Notes: generated from the sequence alone by a model not told the origin. 7,504 nucleotides of DNA from DATGKK01 sp035294725 (GCA_035294725.1 DATGKK010000095.1:1-7504), one strand, 5' to 3'; positions 1 to 6,445 are shown, counted from the first letter of the stretch. Numbers and translations: made by a program.

Positions 1-595
1 GGTCGAGCTCTGCGGTGAGGTCGCCGTCGGAGGAGGCGCCGGCGCCGGTCCTTGCGAGGGCGGCGAGCCGCCTCGTCTCGGGTGTCTCGGGGATCCGCTC
101 GAGGAGGGAGAGCGCCTCGGCCGTGGCGCCGGCGTCGCCCCGGTCGACGAGCAGCGCGGCGAGGGCGGTGATGGCGGCCGCGTTCGCCGGCTCGAGCTCG
201 AGCGCGGCCCGGAGGGAGGCCTCGTCCCCGGCCCGCACGAGGAGGTCGGCCTCGGAGGGCTGGGCACGCTCCAGCACCCGTTCCACGAAGGACCGGACCT
301 CCCGCTCGGGCAGCGCGCCCACGAAGCGGTCGATCACCGCCCGTTGGTAGATCGCGAACACCGCCGGGATCGACTGGACCTGGAACGCCTCTGAGATGCG
401 GGGATTCTCGTCCACGTTGACCTTGGCGAGGACCGCGGCGCCGCCGGTGCCGTCGACCACCTGCTCGATGATCGGCCCGAGGGTGCGGCAGGGGCCGCAC
501 CAGGGTGCCCAGAGGTCGATCACGACGGGGAGGCTCTCCGAGCGTTCGAGGACCTCTGACTCGAAGGTGGCGTCGGTGACGTCGACAGCGCTCAT
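1..595 (-). CDS. Thioredoxin-domain protein with helical (TPR-like) C-terminal extension, CnoX/YbbN type, 3' end missing
   Basis: Partial gene: 198 codons are visible from the ATG at 595, then it leaves the window at the left edge without a stop. Residues 1-110 form a thioredoxin fold with the redox motif WCGPC at 32-36 and the cis-proline loop SIP ending at Pro77. Residues from about 112 on are alanine- and leucine-rich helices (for example ALELEPANAAAITALAALL) that resemble the tetratricopeptide-like tail of the CnoX/YbbN family. In that family the tail binds client proteins and chaperones, and the protein protects clients in the cytoplasm during oxidative stress. E. coli CnoX has lost the CxxC pair, whereas this one keeps both cysteines, so reductase activity is possible. 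No signal peptide is seen. It lies 48 bp downstream of metH on the same strand and may be co-transcribed or use its own promoter. No Shine-Dalgarno sequence precedes the ATG. The thioredoxin domain is certain; the CnoX-type assignment is likely but needs the missing C-terminus. Confidence 0.9.
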   Translation of the reverse strand, partial: MSAVDVTDATFESEVLERSESLPVVIDLWAPWCGPCRTLGPIIEQVVDGTGGAAVLAKVNVDENPRISEAFQVQSIPAVFAIYQRAVIDRFVGALPEREVRSFVERVLERAQPSEADLLVRAGDEASLRAALELEPANAAAITALAALLVDRGDAGATAEALSLLERIPETPETRRLAALARTGAGASSDGDLTAELD

Positions 596-602
596 GGCGG
601 TG

Positions 603-608
603 ACGGTA
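603..608 (-). promoter_or_regulatory. Candidate -10 element (TACCGT) for the thioredoxin gene
   Basis: On the minus strand a TANNNT hexamer, TACCGT, ends 7 nt before the ATG at 595. Initiation 6-8 nt after it would start the transcript at or next to the A of the ATG, giving a leaderless mRNA, which would fit the missing Shine-Dalgarno sequence. No convincing -35 is seen at 16-19 nt spacing. TANNNT is common by chance, so this is a weak call. Confidence 0.3.
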
Positions 609-643
609 GCGGTCGGGCGCTCGAAGCGGTGCCGTGCGCCAGG

Positions 644-3600
644 TCAGGCGACGAAGTACTTCGCCTTCGGGTGGTGGCAGATGAGGGCGAGCGTGGTCTG
701 CTCGGGGTGGAGCTGGAAGCCTTCGCTCACCGTCACCCCGATCCGGTCTGCTTCCAGCAGCTCGACGACCTTGGCGTTGTCCTCGAGGTCAGGGCAGGCC
801 GGGTAGCCGAAGGAGTAGCGGCCGCCCCGGTGCTGCTGGCGGAAGAGCCCCTGCAGCGTCGGCCCGTCCTCGGCGGCGAAGCCCCACTCCTCCCGCACCC
901 GCCGGTGCCACAGCTCGGCGAGGGCCTCGGTCATCTCCACCGAGAGGCCGTGCAGGGCGACGTAGTCGAGGTAACGGTCGGCGGCGAACAGCTCGGCGGT
1001 CCGCTCCGAGGCGCGAGGTCCCATGGTCGTCACCTGGAACGCGACGTAGTCCTTCTCCCCGGAGTCGACCGATCTGAAGAAGTCGGCGATGCACAGGTAC
1101 GGCTCCTTGCGCTGCCGTGGGAAGTGAAAGCGCATCCGCTCGCGCTCCCGGTCGTCGTCCGCGTAGACGACGAGGTCGTCACCGTCGGAGTTGGCAGGGA
1201 AGTAGCCCCATGCCACCGAGGGCACGAGCACGCCCTCGGCCTTGGCCTCGTCGAGCCTCGCCCGCAGCTCGGCCCGCACCCGCTCTTTGAAGTCGGCGTC
1301 GCTCTCACCTTCGAGGGGGCGGTAGCCCCACTGGTTCCGGAACAGCGCCGTCTCGTTGAGGTAGGCGGCGACGTCGTCGAGGGGGAGCCCCTTTGCCACC
1401 CGGGTCCCGAGGAAGGGGGGGACGAAGACCGGGTTGTCGGTCTCGACCACGGGCGAGCGGGCCGGCAGGCTGGCGAGGTCGACCTCGGCGAGGCGCTCGG
1501 AGTTGCGCTGGGGGAGGACCCGGCCCGACCGCTCGGTCCCGAAGGTCGGGTCGTCCACCCCCGAGCGCTTGATCTCCATGAGCCGGTCGAGGGTGCGAAG
1601 ACCCTCGAAGGCGTCCTTGCCGTAGAACACCTTGCCCCGGTAGACCTCGCGCAGGTCCTTCTCGACGTAGCTCCGGGTGAGGGCCGCCCCCCCGAGCACG
1701 ACGGGATAGCCGTGGCGCTCGAGCCGGTTCAGCTCCTCGAGGTTCTCCCGCATCACGAGAGTGGACTTGACAAGAAGGCCGCTCATGCCGATGGCGTCGG
1801 CGCCGACCTCGTCCGCCTTCTCGAGCATCTCGGAGAGCGGCACCTTGATGCCGAGGTTGTGGACCTCGTAGCCGTTGTTCGTGAGGATGATGTCGACAAG
1901 GTTCTTGCCGATGTCGTGGACGTCGCCCTTCACGGTGGCGAGCACGACGACGCCCTTCGCGCTCGACTCGCTCGTGCGGTCCATGTGGGGCTCGAGGTAG
2001 GCGACGGCCGCCTTCATCGTCTCGGCGGACTGGAGCACGAAGGGAAGCTGCATCTGCCCGGAGCCGAAGAGCTCCCCGACGGTCTTCATCCCCTCGAGCA
2101 GGATGTCGTTCACGACGTCGAGAGCCGGTGTCCCTGCAGCGAGCGCCTCGTCGAGCTCGGCCTCGAGCCCGTTGCGGTCGCCGTCGACGATGCGCTGGGC
2201 GAGGCGCCGCTCGACGGGCCAGCCGGAGCGATCCTCCCCGGCCGAGGCCTTCGCGCCGCCGGCCGCGTCGAAGTGGGCGATCAGCTCGGCGAGCGGGTCG
2301 TAGCCGGTCGCCTCGTCCCGCCGGTCGTAGATGAGGTCGAGGCAGAGCTGGAGCTCCCGCTCTCCGATGCGATGGAGGGGCGAGATCCTCCCGGCGTGGA
2401 CGATGGCGCCGTCGAGGCCAGCCTGCACGCACTCGTGGAGGAAGACCGAGTTCAGGACCTGGCGCGCGGCGGGGGAGAGGCCGAACGAGACGTTGGAGAG
2501 TCCGAGCACGGTGTGGACGCCGGGCAGCTCCGCCTTGATCCGCCGGATCGCCTCGATCGTCTCGATCCCGTCCCGGCGGGACTCCTCCATGCCGGTTGAG
2601 AGGGGGAGGGCGAGCGGGTCGAAGAGCAGGTCCTCGGGGGAGAGCCCGTAGCGCTCGACGGCGACGTCGTGGATCGCCCTCGCCGCCCTCACCTTCCAGT
2701 CGGCCGTGCGCGCCTGGCCCTCCTCGTCGATGGTCGTGCAGATGACGGCGGCGCCGTAGTCGCGAGCGAGGGTGAGGAAGCGGTCAAGCCGGGTGCCGGG
2801 GCCGTCCCCGTCCTCGAGGTTGACCGAGTTGAGCACGGGCCGGCCACCGATCCACTGGAGCGCGGTCTCGACCACGGCGGCCTCGGTCGAGTCGATGACG
2901 AGCGGGATCGTGCACTGGGTGGCGAAGCGGCTCGCGATCTCGGCCATGTCCCGGACGCCGTCGGCGCCGGTGTAGTCGACGCACACGTCGAGGAGGTGGG
3001 CGCCCTCTCGCACCTGGTCCCGTGCCATCGCGACCGTCGTCTCGAAGTCGCCCGCCAGCATCGCCTCCCGGAACCGCTTCGAGCCGTTCGCGTTCGTCCG
3101 CTCCCCGATGACGAGGAACGACGCCTCCTGCTCGAAGGGGACGCTCCCGTAGAGCGAGGCGGCGGAGGGCTCGTGATGGGGAGCGCGTGGCTTTGGGACG
3201 AGGCCCTTGCCGTGGACCGCCTCGACCACCTGGCGGAGGTGCTCGGGCGTGGTGCCGCAGCACCCGCCGACGACGGAGACGCCGAGCTCGGTCACGAAGC
3301 TCTCGAGGTGGCGCGCGAGCTCCTCAGGGGTGAGGTCGTAGTGCATCTTGCCGTCCCGCACCGACGGCAGTCCCGCATTGGGCAGGGCCGAGACGGGCAG
3401 GAGGCTGTGATCGGCGAGGTAGCGGAGCGACTCGTACATCTCGACCGGCCCGGTGGCGCAGTTCATGCCGATCACGTCGGGGCGCATCGCCTCGAGGGCG
3501 GTGAGGGCGGCGCCGATCTCGGTGCCGAGCAGCATCCGGCCCGTGAGCTCCACCGTGACCTGCACCTGGAGCGGCACCTGCCTGCCAGCCTTCGCCATCG

Positions 3601-4156
3601 CCAGGCGGCAGGCCTGGATCGCTGCCTTGGCCTGCAGCAGGTCGTAGGAGGTCTCGACAAGGAGGAGGTCGGCGCCACCCTCGAGCAGGCCCTCGGCGAG
3701 CAGCTCGTAGGCATCTCGCAGCTCGGCGAAGGGGATCTGGCCGAGAGTCGGCAGCTTCGTGCCCGGGCCCATGGAGCCGGCGACGAAGCGGGGCCGGTCG
3801 GCGGTCGAGTAGCCGTCGGCGACCTCCCTCGCGAGGCGTGCGGACTCCCGTGCGAGCTCGACCGTGCGCCCGGCGAGCCCGTACTCGGCGAGCACGACCG
3901 GGAACGCGCCGAACGAGTCCGTCTCGACCACGTCGACGCCGACCTCGAGGAAGGAGCGATGCAGCTCCCGCACCACGTCGGGCCGGGTGAGCACGAGCAT
4001 CTCGTTGCAGCCCTCGTAGGACTCGCCGCCGAAGTCGTCGGGGCCGAGGTCGAGGAGCTGGAGATTGGTGCCGGTCGCGCCGTCGAAGATGACGACGCGC
4101 TCGCGCACGAGATCGAGGTAGGGCGATCGGGCCCCCGGCCGGGAGAAGGTTGCCAC
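644..4156 (-). CDS. metH: Cobalamin-dependent methionine synthase (5-methyltetrahydrofolate-homocysteine methyltransferase), complete
   Basis: Cytoplasmic enzyme that moves a methyl group from 5-methyltetrahydrofolate via methylcobalamin to homocysteine, giving methionine and tetrahydrofolate. With the GTG start at 4156 it has 1170 residues, close to E. coli MetH (1227). All modules are present: homocysteine-binding domain about 17-315 (FDGATGTN at 24-31; zinc ligands Cys233, Cys299 and Cys300 in NCATG and GGCCGT); pterin-binding domain about 345-610 (GERTNANGSKRF at 351-362, LLDVCVDY at 388-395); cobalamin cap about 645-730; Rossmann cobalamin domain about 733-865 with GDVHDIG, where His747 is the lower axial cobalt ligand; reactivation domain about 905-1170 with RGGRYSFGYPACPD around Arg1113-Tyr1118, the S-adenosylmethionine site. 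The open frame extends up to an ATG at 4378, but that stretch is low-complexity and would overlap the upstream gene by 130 nt. The domain boundary supports GTG 4156; GTG 4108 is the fallback. There is no Shine-Dalgarno sequence. The stop is TGA at 644-646. Function is certain, the start moderately so. Confidence 0.97.
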   Translation of the reverse strand: MATFSRPGARSPYLDLVRERVVIFDGATGTNLQLLDLGPDDFGGESYEGCNEMLVLTRPDVVRELHRSFLEVGVDVVETDSFGAFPVVLAEYGLAGRTVELARESARLAREVADGYSTADRPRFVAGSMGPGTKLPTLGQIPFAELRDAYELLAEGLLEGGADLLLVETSYDLLQAKAAIQACRLAMAKAGRQVPLQVQVTVELTGRMLLGTEIGAALTALEAMRPDVIGMNCATGPVEMYESLRYLADHSLLPVSALPNAGLPSVRDGKMHYDLTPEELARHLESFVTELGVSVVGGCCGTTPEHLRQVVEAVHGKGLVPKPRAPHHEPSAASLYGSVPFEQEASFLVIGERTNANGSKRFREAMLAGDFETTVAMARDQVREGAHLLDVCVDYTGADGVRDMAEIASRFATQCTIPLVIDSTEAAVVETALQWIGGRPVLNSVNLEDGDGPGTRLDRFLTLARDYGAAVICTTIDEEGQARTADWKVRAARAIHDVAVERYGLSPEDLLFDPLALPLSTGMEESRRDGIETIEAIRRIKAELPGVHTVLGLSNVSFGLSPAARQVLNSVFLHECVQAGLDGAIVHAGRISPLHRIGERELQLCLDLIYDRRDEATGYDPLAELIAHFDAAGGAKASAGEDRSGWPVERRLAQRIVDGDRNGLEAELDEALAAGTPALDVVNDILLEGMKTVGELFGSGQMQLPFVLQSAETMKAAVAYLEPHMDRTSESSAKGVVVLATVKGDVHDIGKNLVDIILTNNGYEVHNLGIKVPLSEMLEKADEVGADAIGMSGLLVKSTLVMRENLEELNRLERHGYPVVLGGAALTRSYVEKDLREVYRGKVFYGKDAFEGLRTLDRLMEIKRSGVDDPTFGTERSGRVLPQRNSERLAEVDLASLPARSPVVETDNPVFVPPFLGTRVAKGLPLDDVAAYLNETALFRNQWGYRPLEGESDADFKERVRAELRARLDEAKAEGVLVPSVAWGYFPANSDGDDLVVYADDDRERERMRFHFPRQRKEPYLCIADFFRSVDSGEKDYVAFQVTTMGPRASERTAELFAADRYLDYVALHGLSVEMTEALAELWHRRVREEWGFAAEDGPTLQGLFRQQHRGGRYSFGYPACPDLEDNAKVVELLEADRIGVTVSEGFQLHPEQTTLALICHHPKAKYFVA

Positions 4157-4166
4157 GATTGTGTGA

Positions 4167-4172
4167 AGCCTA
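4167..4172 (-). promoter_or_regulatory. Candidate -10 element (TAGGCT) for metH
   Basis: The minus-strand hexamer TAGGCT ends 10 nt before the chosen GTG start at 4156, so a transcript would begin only a few bases before, or at, the start codon. It sits just downstream of the 4176-4224 hairpin, a sensible place for a new promoter after a terminator. No clear -35 is visible. Weak, positional evidence only. Confidence 0.3.
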
Positions 4173-4175
4173 GTG

Positions 4176-4224
4176 CTGCCCGGCCCGCCGGCTGATGGGG
4201 GGCGGGTCGCCGGCGGGCCGGCAG
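4176..4224 (-). terminator. Strong GC-rich inverted repeat, possible terminator between the unknown gene and metH
   Basis: The arms 4180-4192 (CCGGCCCGCCGGC) and 4209-4221 are perfect 13-bp reverse complements. After a one-base bulge (C4179) the pairing continues for 3 bp (4176-4178 with 4222-4224), around a 16-nt loop at 4193-4208. The hairpin starts 25 nt after the stop codon of the upstream minus-strand gene and ends before the candidate metH -10. No U-tract follows it on the minus strand, so it is not a classic intrinsic terminator; U-less hairpins have been proposed as terminators in actinomycetes. It could instead be an operator or a leader structure. It is not coding in the chosen model. 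Confidence 0.45.
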
Positions 4225-4227
4225 CGA

Positions 4228-4243
4228 TCCCGGGGTGCCGGGA
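4228..4243. repeat. Second short inverted repeat (6-bp stem, 4-nt loop)
   Basis: TCCCGG at 4228-4233 pairs perfectly with CCGGGA at 4238-4243 around the loop GGTG. It lies 5 nt beyond the stop codon of the unknown gene and directly before the larger hairpin in the direction of minus-strand transcription. In DNA this GC-rich a 6-bp stem can arise by chance, so its role is uncertain. Confidence 0.3.
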
Positions 4244-4248
4244 CCGGT

Positions 4249-5037
4249 CTAGCGGCTCGCGACCCTTCTCCCCGCTACAGGGGCGGGATGCGCCCTGCGC
4301 GCCGCCTCCTCGCGGCGAGCGTGCTCGAGACCGGCGTACGACGCCGCTCCTGCGGCAAGTGCCGGCGAGATGCCCCACTTCACGAGCTGTGCCTCGGCCG
4401 CGGCTTGGTCGTCGCCGAACTCGAGCAGGCTGAGGGCGAGGCGCTCGGCATGAGCGCGGAGCCGTCCGCTGAGCTGGACCGGCGCCCCGAGCTGCTCGAG
4501 GAGGCTCACGTGCTCGGCCTGGAGGGTCTCAGGGAGGCGGCGGAGGTGCCGCCTCGCGAGCGGGGGCAGGCGGCGGCGGACGGCGAGCACAGGTCCCTGC
4601 CACCTCGCCATCTGGAAGTCGACGCAGCGCTTGACGGTGCGGGCGAAGGGCCCGTTCGGCCCGCTCCGCTCGCCGATGCCGAGCCGGCGGGCGAGGTCGT
4701 CCACCTCGAGCTCGACCCCGTTCGGGGCGTCGTCGAGGTGCGAGGCGAAGCGCCGCAGGAGCCAGGTCGTAGACGGCCCGAGCACCGGCAGCCAGAAGGT
4801 CTCGGCGTAGATCGACCGGGGGTCGTGGCCGATCTCGTCGATCACCGGGTCGGGCCAGGGCACGACCGTGAGGCGTCCGGTCTCGCCTGGCCATGCCTCC
4901 CCGGAGGGGGGCTCGTCCCGTGCCGGCGCCGGGCCCCGGCCGGCCTCCCCGAGGCTCGGCGACCGCGGCACGGCCGCCTCGAGAGGTGGGCCCTGCGCGG
5001 GGTCGTCGGTGCGGTGGGCGGGCATCACAGTGGTCAC
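4249..5037 (-). CDS. Conserved-type protein of unknown function with a possible winged-helix segment
   Basis: I cannot name this gene. With the GTG start at 5037 it encodes 262 residues; the start is chosen because GAGGAGG (5042-5048) lies 4 nt upstream. ATG 5025 is an alternative with worse spacing. Residues 1-60 are a low-complexity, Pro/Ala/Gly-rich and probably disordered tail. A compact core follows: DPVIDEIGHDPRS at 63-75, then a tryptophan-rich stretch with FWLPVLGPSTTWLLRR at 81-96. Next is a segment that reads like a winged helix: helix LEVDDLARRLGIG at 110-122, putative recognition helix GPFARTVKRCVDFQMARW at 129-146 and a wing-like strand GPVLAVRRRLP at 148-158. Residues 160-262 are mostly charged helices. 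No signal peptide or membrane segment is evident. I recall similar unannotated actinobacterial proteins, but that is memory, not a search. The opposite-strand frame here has the composition of a shadow. It diverges from the rhodanese-MoeB gene, and a dyad overlaps its likely promoter, which would suit an autoregulator (inference). Confidence 0.85.
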   Translation of the reverse strand: MTTVMPAHRTDDPAQGPPLEAAVPRSPSLGEAGRGPAPARDEPPSGEAWPGETGRLTVVPWPDPVIDEIGHDPRSIYAETFWLPVLGPSTTWLLRRFASHLDDAPNGVELEVDDLARRLGIGERSGPNGPFARTVKRCVDFQMARWQGPVLAVRRRLPPLARRHLRRLPETLQAEHVSLLEQLGAPVQLSGRLRAHAERLALSLLEFGDDQAAAEAQLVKWGISPALAAGAASYAGLEHARREEAARRAHPAPVAGRRVASR

Positions 5038-5041
5038 GGCG

Positions 5042-5048
5042 CCTCCTC
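5042..5048 (-). promoter_or_regulatory. Ribosome binding site GAGGAGG of the unknown minus-strand gene
   Basis: The minus strand reads GAGGAGG, then CGCC, then GTG at 5037. This is the strongest Shine-Dalgarno match on the minus strand of the window and decides the start codon. It rules against the upstream in-frame TTG at 5088, which lies inside the putative promoter. Confidence 0.6.
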
Positions 5049-5063
5049 GGACTCCGGTGCTGT

Positions 5064-5097
5064 TGAGGTGACTGAGAGAGTATCTCAAGTGATCTCA
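5064..5097. promoter_or_regulatory. 34-bp imperfect dyad, candidate operator in the divergent region
   Basis: The left arm at 5064-5077 (TGAGGTGACTGAGA) and the right arm at 5083-5097 (TCTCAAGTGATCTCA) are reverse complements apart from two mismatches and one bulged base, around the 5-bp centre GAGTA. The inner core TGAGA-N5-TCTCA (5073-5087) is perfect. TCTCA occurs at 5083 and 5093, exactly one helical turn apart. The site is noticeably more AT-rich than its surroundings and covers the candidate -10 and most of the spacer of the minus-strand promoter. A dimeric repressor or activator site is the simplest reading; no specific regulator can be named. Confidence 0.5.
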
Positions 5098-5107
5098 TAT
5101 GATGCAA
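5079..5107 (-). promoter_or_regulatory. Candidate promoter of the unknown minus-strand gene (TTGCAT-N17-GATACT)
   Basis: On the minus strand TTGCAT (5107-5102) is separated by 17 nt from GATACT (5084-5079). That is the ideal spacing for a housekeeping sigma factor with moderate matches to both hexamers. Transcription would begin near 5072, giving a leader of about 35 nt that contains the GAGGAGG ribosome site. The dyad overlaps the -10. Confidence 0.35.
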
Positions 5108-5156
5108 GAGGTTGATCGAGGCTTTCGGCACCTCTTGAAGCGAGCTGGTGCGCGAT

Positions 5157-5182
5157 GGAATGTCGACCGGCTCGGTAGGGTT
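5157..5182 (+). promoter_or_regulatory. SigR/SigH-type promoter (GGAAT-N18-GTT) of the rhodanese-MoeB gene
   Basis: GGAAT at 5157-5161 is followed by exactly 18 nt and then GTT at 5180-5182. This matches the promoter consensus of the actinobacterial thiol-stress ECF sigma factors, SigR of Streptomyces and SigH of Mycobacterium. A start about 8 nt downstream, near 5190, would give a leader just under 40 nt long containing the AGGAGG ribosome site. Known regulons of these factors include thioredoxin genes and moeB/moeZ-type sulfurtransferase genes, so the gene it faces is the expected kind. A TANNNT hexamer (TAGGGT, 5176-5181) overlaps it and could serve a different sigma factor. That this organism encodes a SigR orthologue is not shown here. 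Confidence 0.55.
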
Positions 5183-5216
5183 TTCCCCGTTGCGACAGGC
5201 GCGCGTGCGCCGGCAG

Positions 5217-5222
5217 AGGAGG
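5217..5222 (+). promoter_or_regulatory. Ribosome binding site AGGAGG that fixes the rhodanese-MoeB start
   Basis: AGGAGG lies 5 nt before GTG 5228 and only 2 nt before the adjacent in-frame GTG 5225, which favours 5228. It also argues against the in-frame ATG codons at 5099 and 5102, whose extra 43 residues look non-coding and would include the SigR-type promoter. Confidence 0.65.
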
Positions 5223-5227
5223 ACGTG

Positions 5228-6400
5228 GTGCCGACCTTCAGGGACCTCCTGGCACAGGTCAAGCAGTCGATCCGGGAAGTCGACCCCGCCGAGGCGGCCG
5301 GCGAGCTTGGGCGGGCGGTCTTTCTCGACGTGCGGGAGGCCGATGAGTACGCCCAGGGCGCCATCCCGGGCGCGCTCCACATTCCTCGCGGCTACGTGGA
5401 GCTGCAGATCGAGGGTCGCGTGCCTGACAAGGCCGCGCCCGTCGTCGTCTACTGCGCCGGGGGAACCCGCTCGGCCTTCGCGGCGAAGGCGCTCGGGGAG
5501 CTCGGCTACAGCGACGTCGTCTCCATGGCGGGTGGCTTCAACAAGTGGAAGGACGAGGGCCGGCCATGGAGCGCCCCCCGCACCCTCGACGCCGACCAGC
5601 GCAACCGGTACCAGCGCCACCTCCTCCTGCCCGAGGTCGGAGAGATGGGCCAGCAGCGACTTCTCGAGTCCAAGGTGCTGCTGCTCGGCGCCGGCGGCCT
5701 CGGCTCACCGGCGGCGCTCTACCTCGCGGCCGCTGGCGTCGGCACGATCGGTGTCATCGACATGGACGTGGTCGACGCCTCCAACCTCCAGCGCCAGGTC
5801 CTCCACAACATGGACCGGGTGGGCGAGCGCAAGGTCGACTCGGCGCGGAGGACGCTCGTGGCGCTCAACCCCGACGTCGAGGTCGTGACCTACGACACCC
5901 GCCTTGGAGCCGACAACATCCTCGAGATCATCGACGGCTACGACGTCATCGTCGACGGCACCGACAACTTCCCGACCCGCTACCTCGTCAACGACGCCTC
6001 GCTGTTGAAGCGCATCCCCGTCGTGCATGGCTCGATCTTCCGCTTCGAGGGCCAGGTCACCGTCTTCGCCCCCTACGAGGGTCCCTGCTACCGCTGCCTC
6101 ATCCCCGAGCCGCCGCCGGCGGAGCTCGCCCCGTCGTGCGCCGAGGCCGGCGTGCTCGGCGTCCTTCCCGGGATCATCGGCTCGATGCAGGCGATGGAGG
6201 CCATCAAGCTGCTGCTCGGCCTCGGCGACCCCCTCGTCGGGCGGCTCCTCGCCTACGACGCTCTCGAGGCGACGTTCCGCACCTTCAACGTCCGCCGGGA
6301 CCCGAGCTGCCCGGCCTGCGGCGCCGACGCCGGGCCGATCGTGATCGCCGAGTACGACGAGCTCTGCATGCCCCACCCCGTGGAGCCGGCTCGGGCATAG
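5228..6400 (+). CDS. moeB: Rhodanese-MoeB fusion: sulfur-carrier protein adenylyltransferase/sulfurtransferase
   Basis: 390 residues, cytoplasmic. Residues 25-115 are a rhodanese domain (VFLDVREADEY at 31-41; active-site loop CAGGTRS with Cys76 at 76-82), which carries sulfur as a persulfide. Residues 120-390 are a MoeB/ThiF/E1-like domain: QRNRYQRHLLLPEVG at 124-138, nucleotide loop GAGGLGS at 154-160, Arg189 in NLQRQ, catalytic Asp246 in DGTDN, conserved Cys304 in PSCAEAGVLG, and zinc pairs CYRC (287-290) and CPAC (361-364). It would adenylate the C-terminal Gly-Gly of a ubiquitin-like carrier (MoaD, ThiS or CysO type) and then pass sulfur to it, serving molybdopterin, thiamine or cysteine synthesis. 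No carrier gene is in the window, so the pathway cannot be fixed. Human MOCS3 and mycobacterial MoeZ have the same two domains in the opposite order. The length is close to theirs and every key residue is present. It probably has its own SigR-like promoter. Confidence 0.93.
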   Translation: MPTFRDLLAQVKQSIREVDPAEAAGELGRAVFLDVREADEYAQGAIPGALHIPRGYVELQIEGRVPDKAAPVVVYCAGGTRSAFAAKALGELGYSDVVSMAGGFNKWKDEGRPWSAPRTLDADQRNRYQRHLLLPEVGEMGQQRLLESKVLLLGAGGLGSPAALYLAAAGVGTIGVIDMDVVDASNLQRQVLHNMDRVGERKVDSARRTLVALNPDVEVVTYDTRLGADNILEIIDGYDVIVDGTDNFPTRYLVNDASLLKRIPVVHGSIFRFEGQVTVFAPYEGPCYRCLIPEPPPAELAPSCAEAGVLGVLPGIIGSMQAMEAIKLLLGLGDPLVGRLLAYDALEATFRTFNVRRDPSCPACGADAGPIVIAEYDELCMPHPVEPARA

Positions 6401-6405
6401 CTCGC

Positions 6406-6418
6406 CGCGCCGGGCGCG
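6406..6418. repeat. Short GC-only inverted repeat after the rhodanese-MoeB gene
   Basis: CGCGC at 6406-6410 pairs with GCGCG at 6414-6418 around the 3-nt loop CGG, starting 5 nt after the stop codon. There is no T-tract. It could help end transcription before the mutase gene, but a 5-bp stem is weak evidence in such GC-rich DNA. Confidence 0.2.
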
Positions 6419-6445
6419 CCGTGGCGCTTGGACCTGCGGCGCCCG

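Noticed and set aside
15..350. Plus-strand small open frames at 15-350 and 396-806
   Set aside because: They are antisense to the thioredoxin gene and the metH end, rich in Ser/Arg/Ala, with no motif.
629..4195. Two long plus-strand open frames (629-2599, 656 codons; 2669-4195, 508 codons) antisense to metH
   Set aside because: They mirror the metH reading frame. In DNA with G/C at nearly all third positions stop codons are rare in this antisense frame. The translations are biased toward Val, Glu, Leu, Gly and His with no recognisable motif, whereas the minus strand encodes a complete MetH.
4157..4378. N-terminal extension of MetH to the ATG at 4378
   Set aside because: The extra 74 residues are Arg/Pro/Gly-rich with no homology I recognise, would overlap the upstream gene out of frame by 130 nt, and would read through the two hairpins.
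5098..5103. TATGAT as a -10 element for the rhodanese-MoeB gene
   Set aside because: It matches the -10 consensus well but has no -35 at 16-19 nt (AGAGAG lies there) and would give a leader of about 118 nt; the GGAAT-N18-GTT element is a better candidate.
4195..5115. Plus-strand 306-codon open frame opposite the unknown gene
   Set aside because: It has the same shadow composition as the antisense frames over metH. The minus-strand product has aromatic-rich, domain-like segments and a strong ribosome site.
5099..5227. 43-residue N-terminal extension of the rhodanese-MoeB protein from ATG 5099 or 5102
   Set aside because: No ribosome site precedes those ATGs, the extension contains the SigR-type promoter, and GTG 5228 has AGGAGG at 5 nt and lets the rhodanese domain begin normally.
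4529..5620. Minus-strand 363-codon open frame across the divergent region
   Set aside because: It runs antisense through the rhodanese domain and in another frame through the unknown gene, crossing both promoters; low-complexity Arg-rich product.
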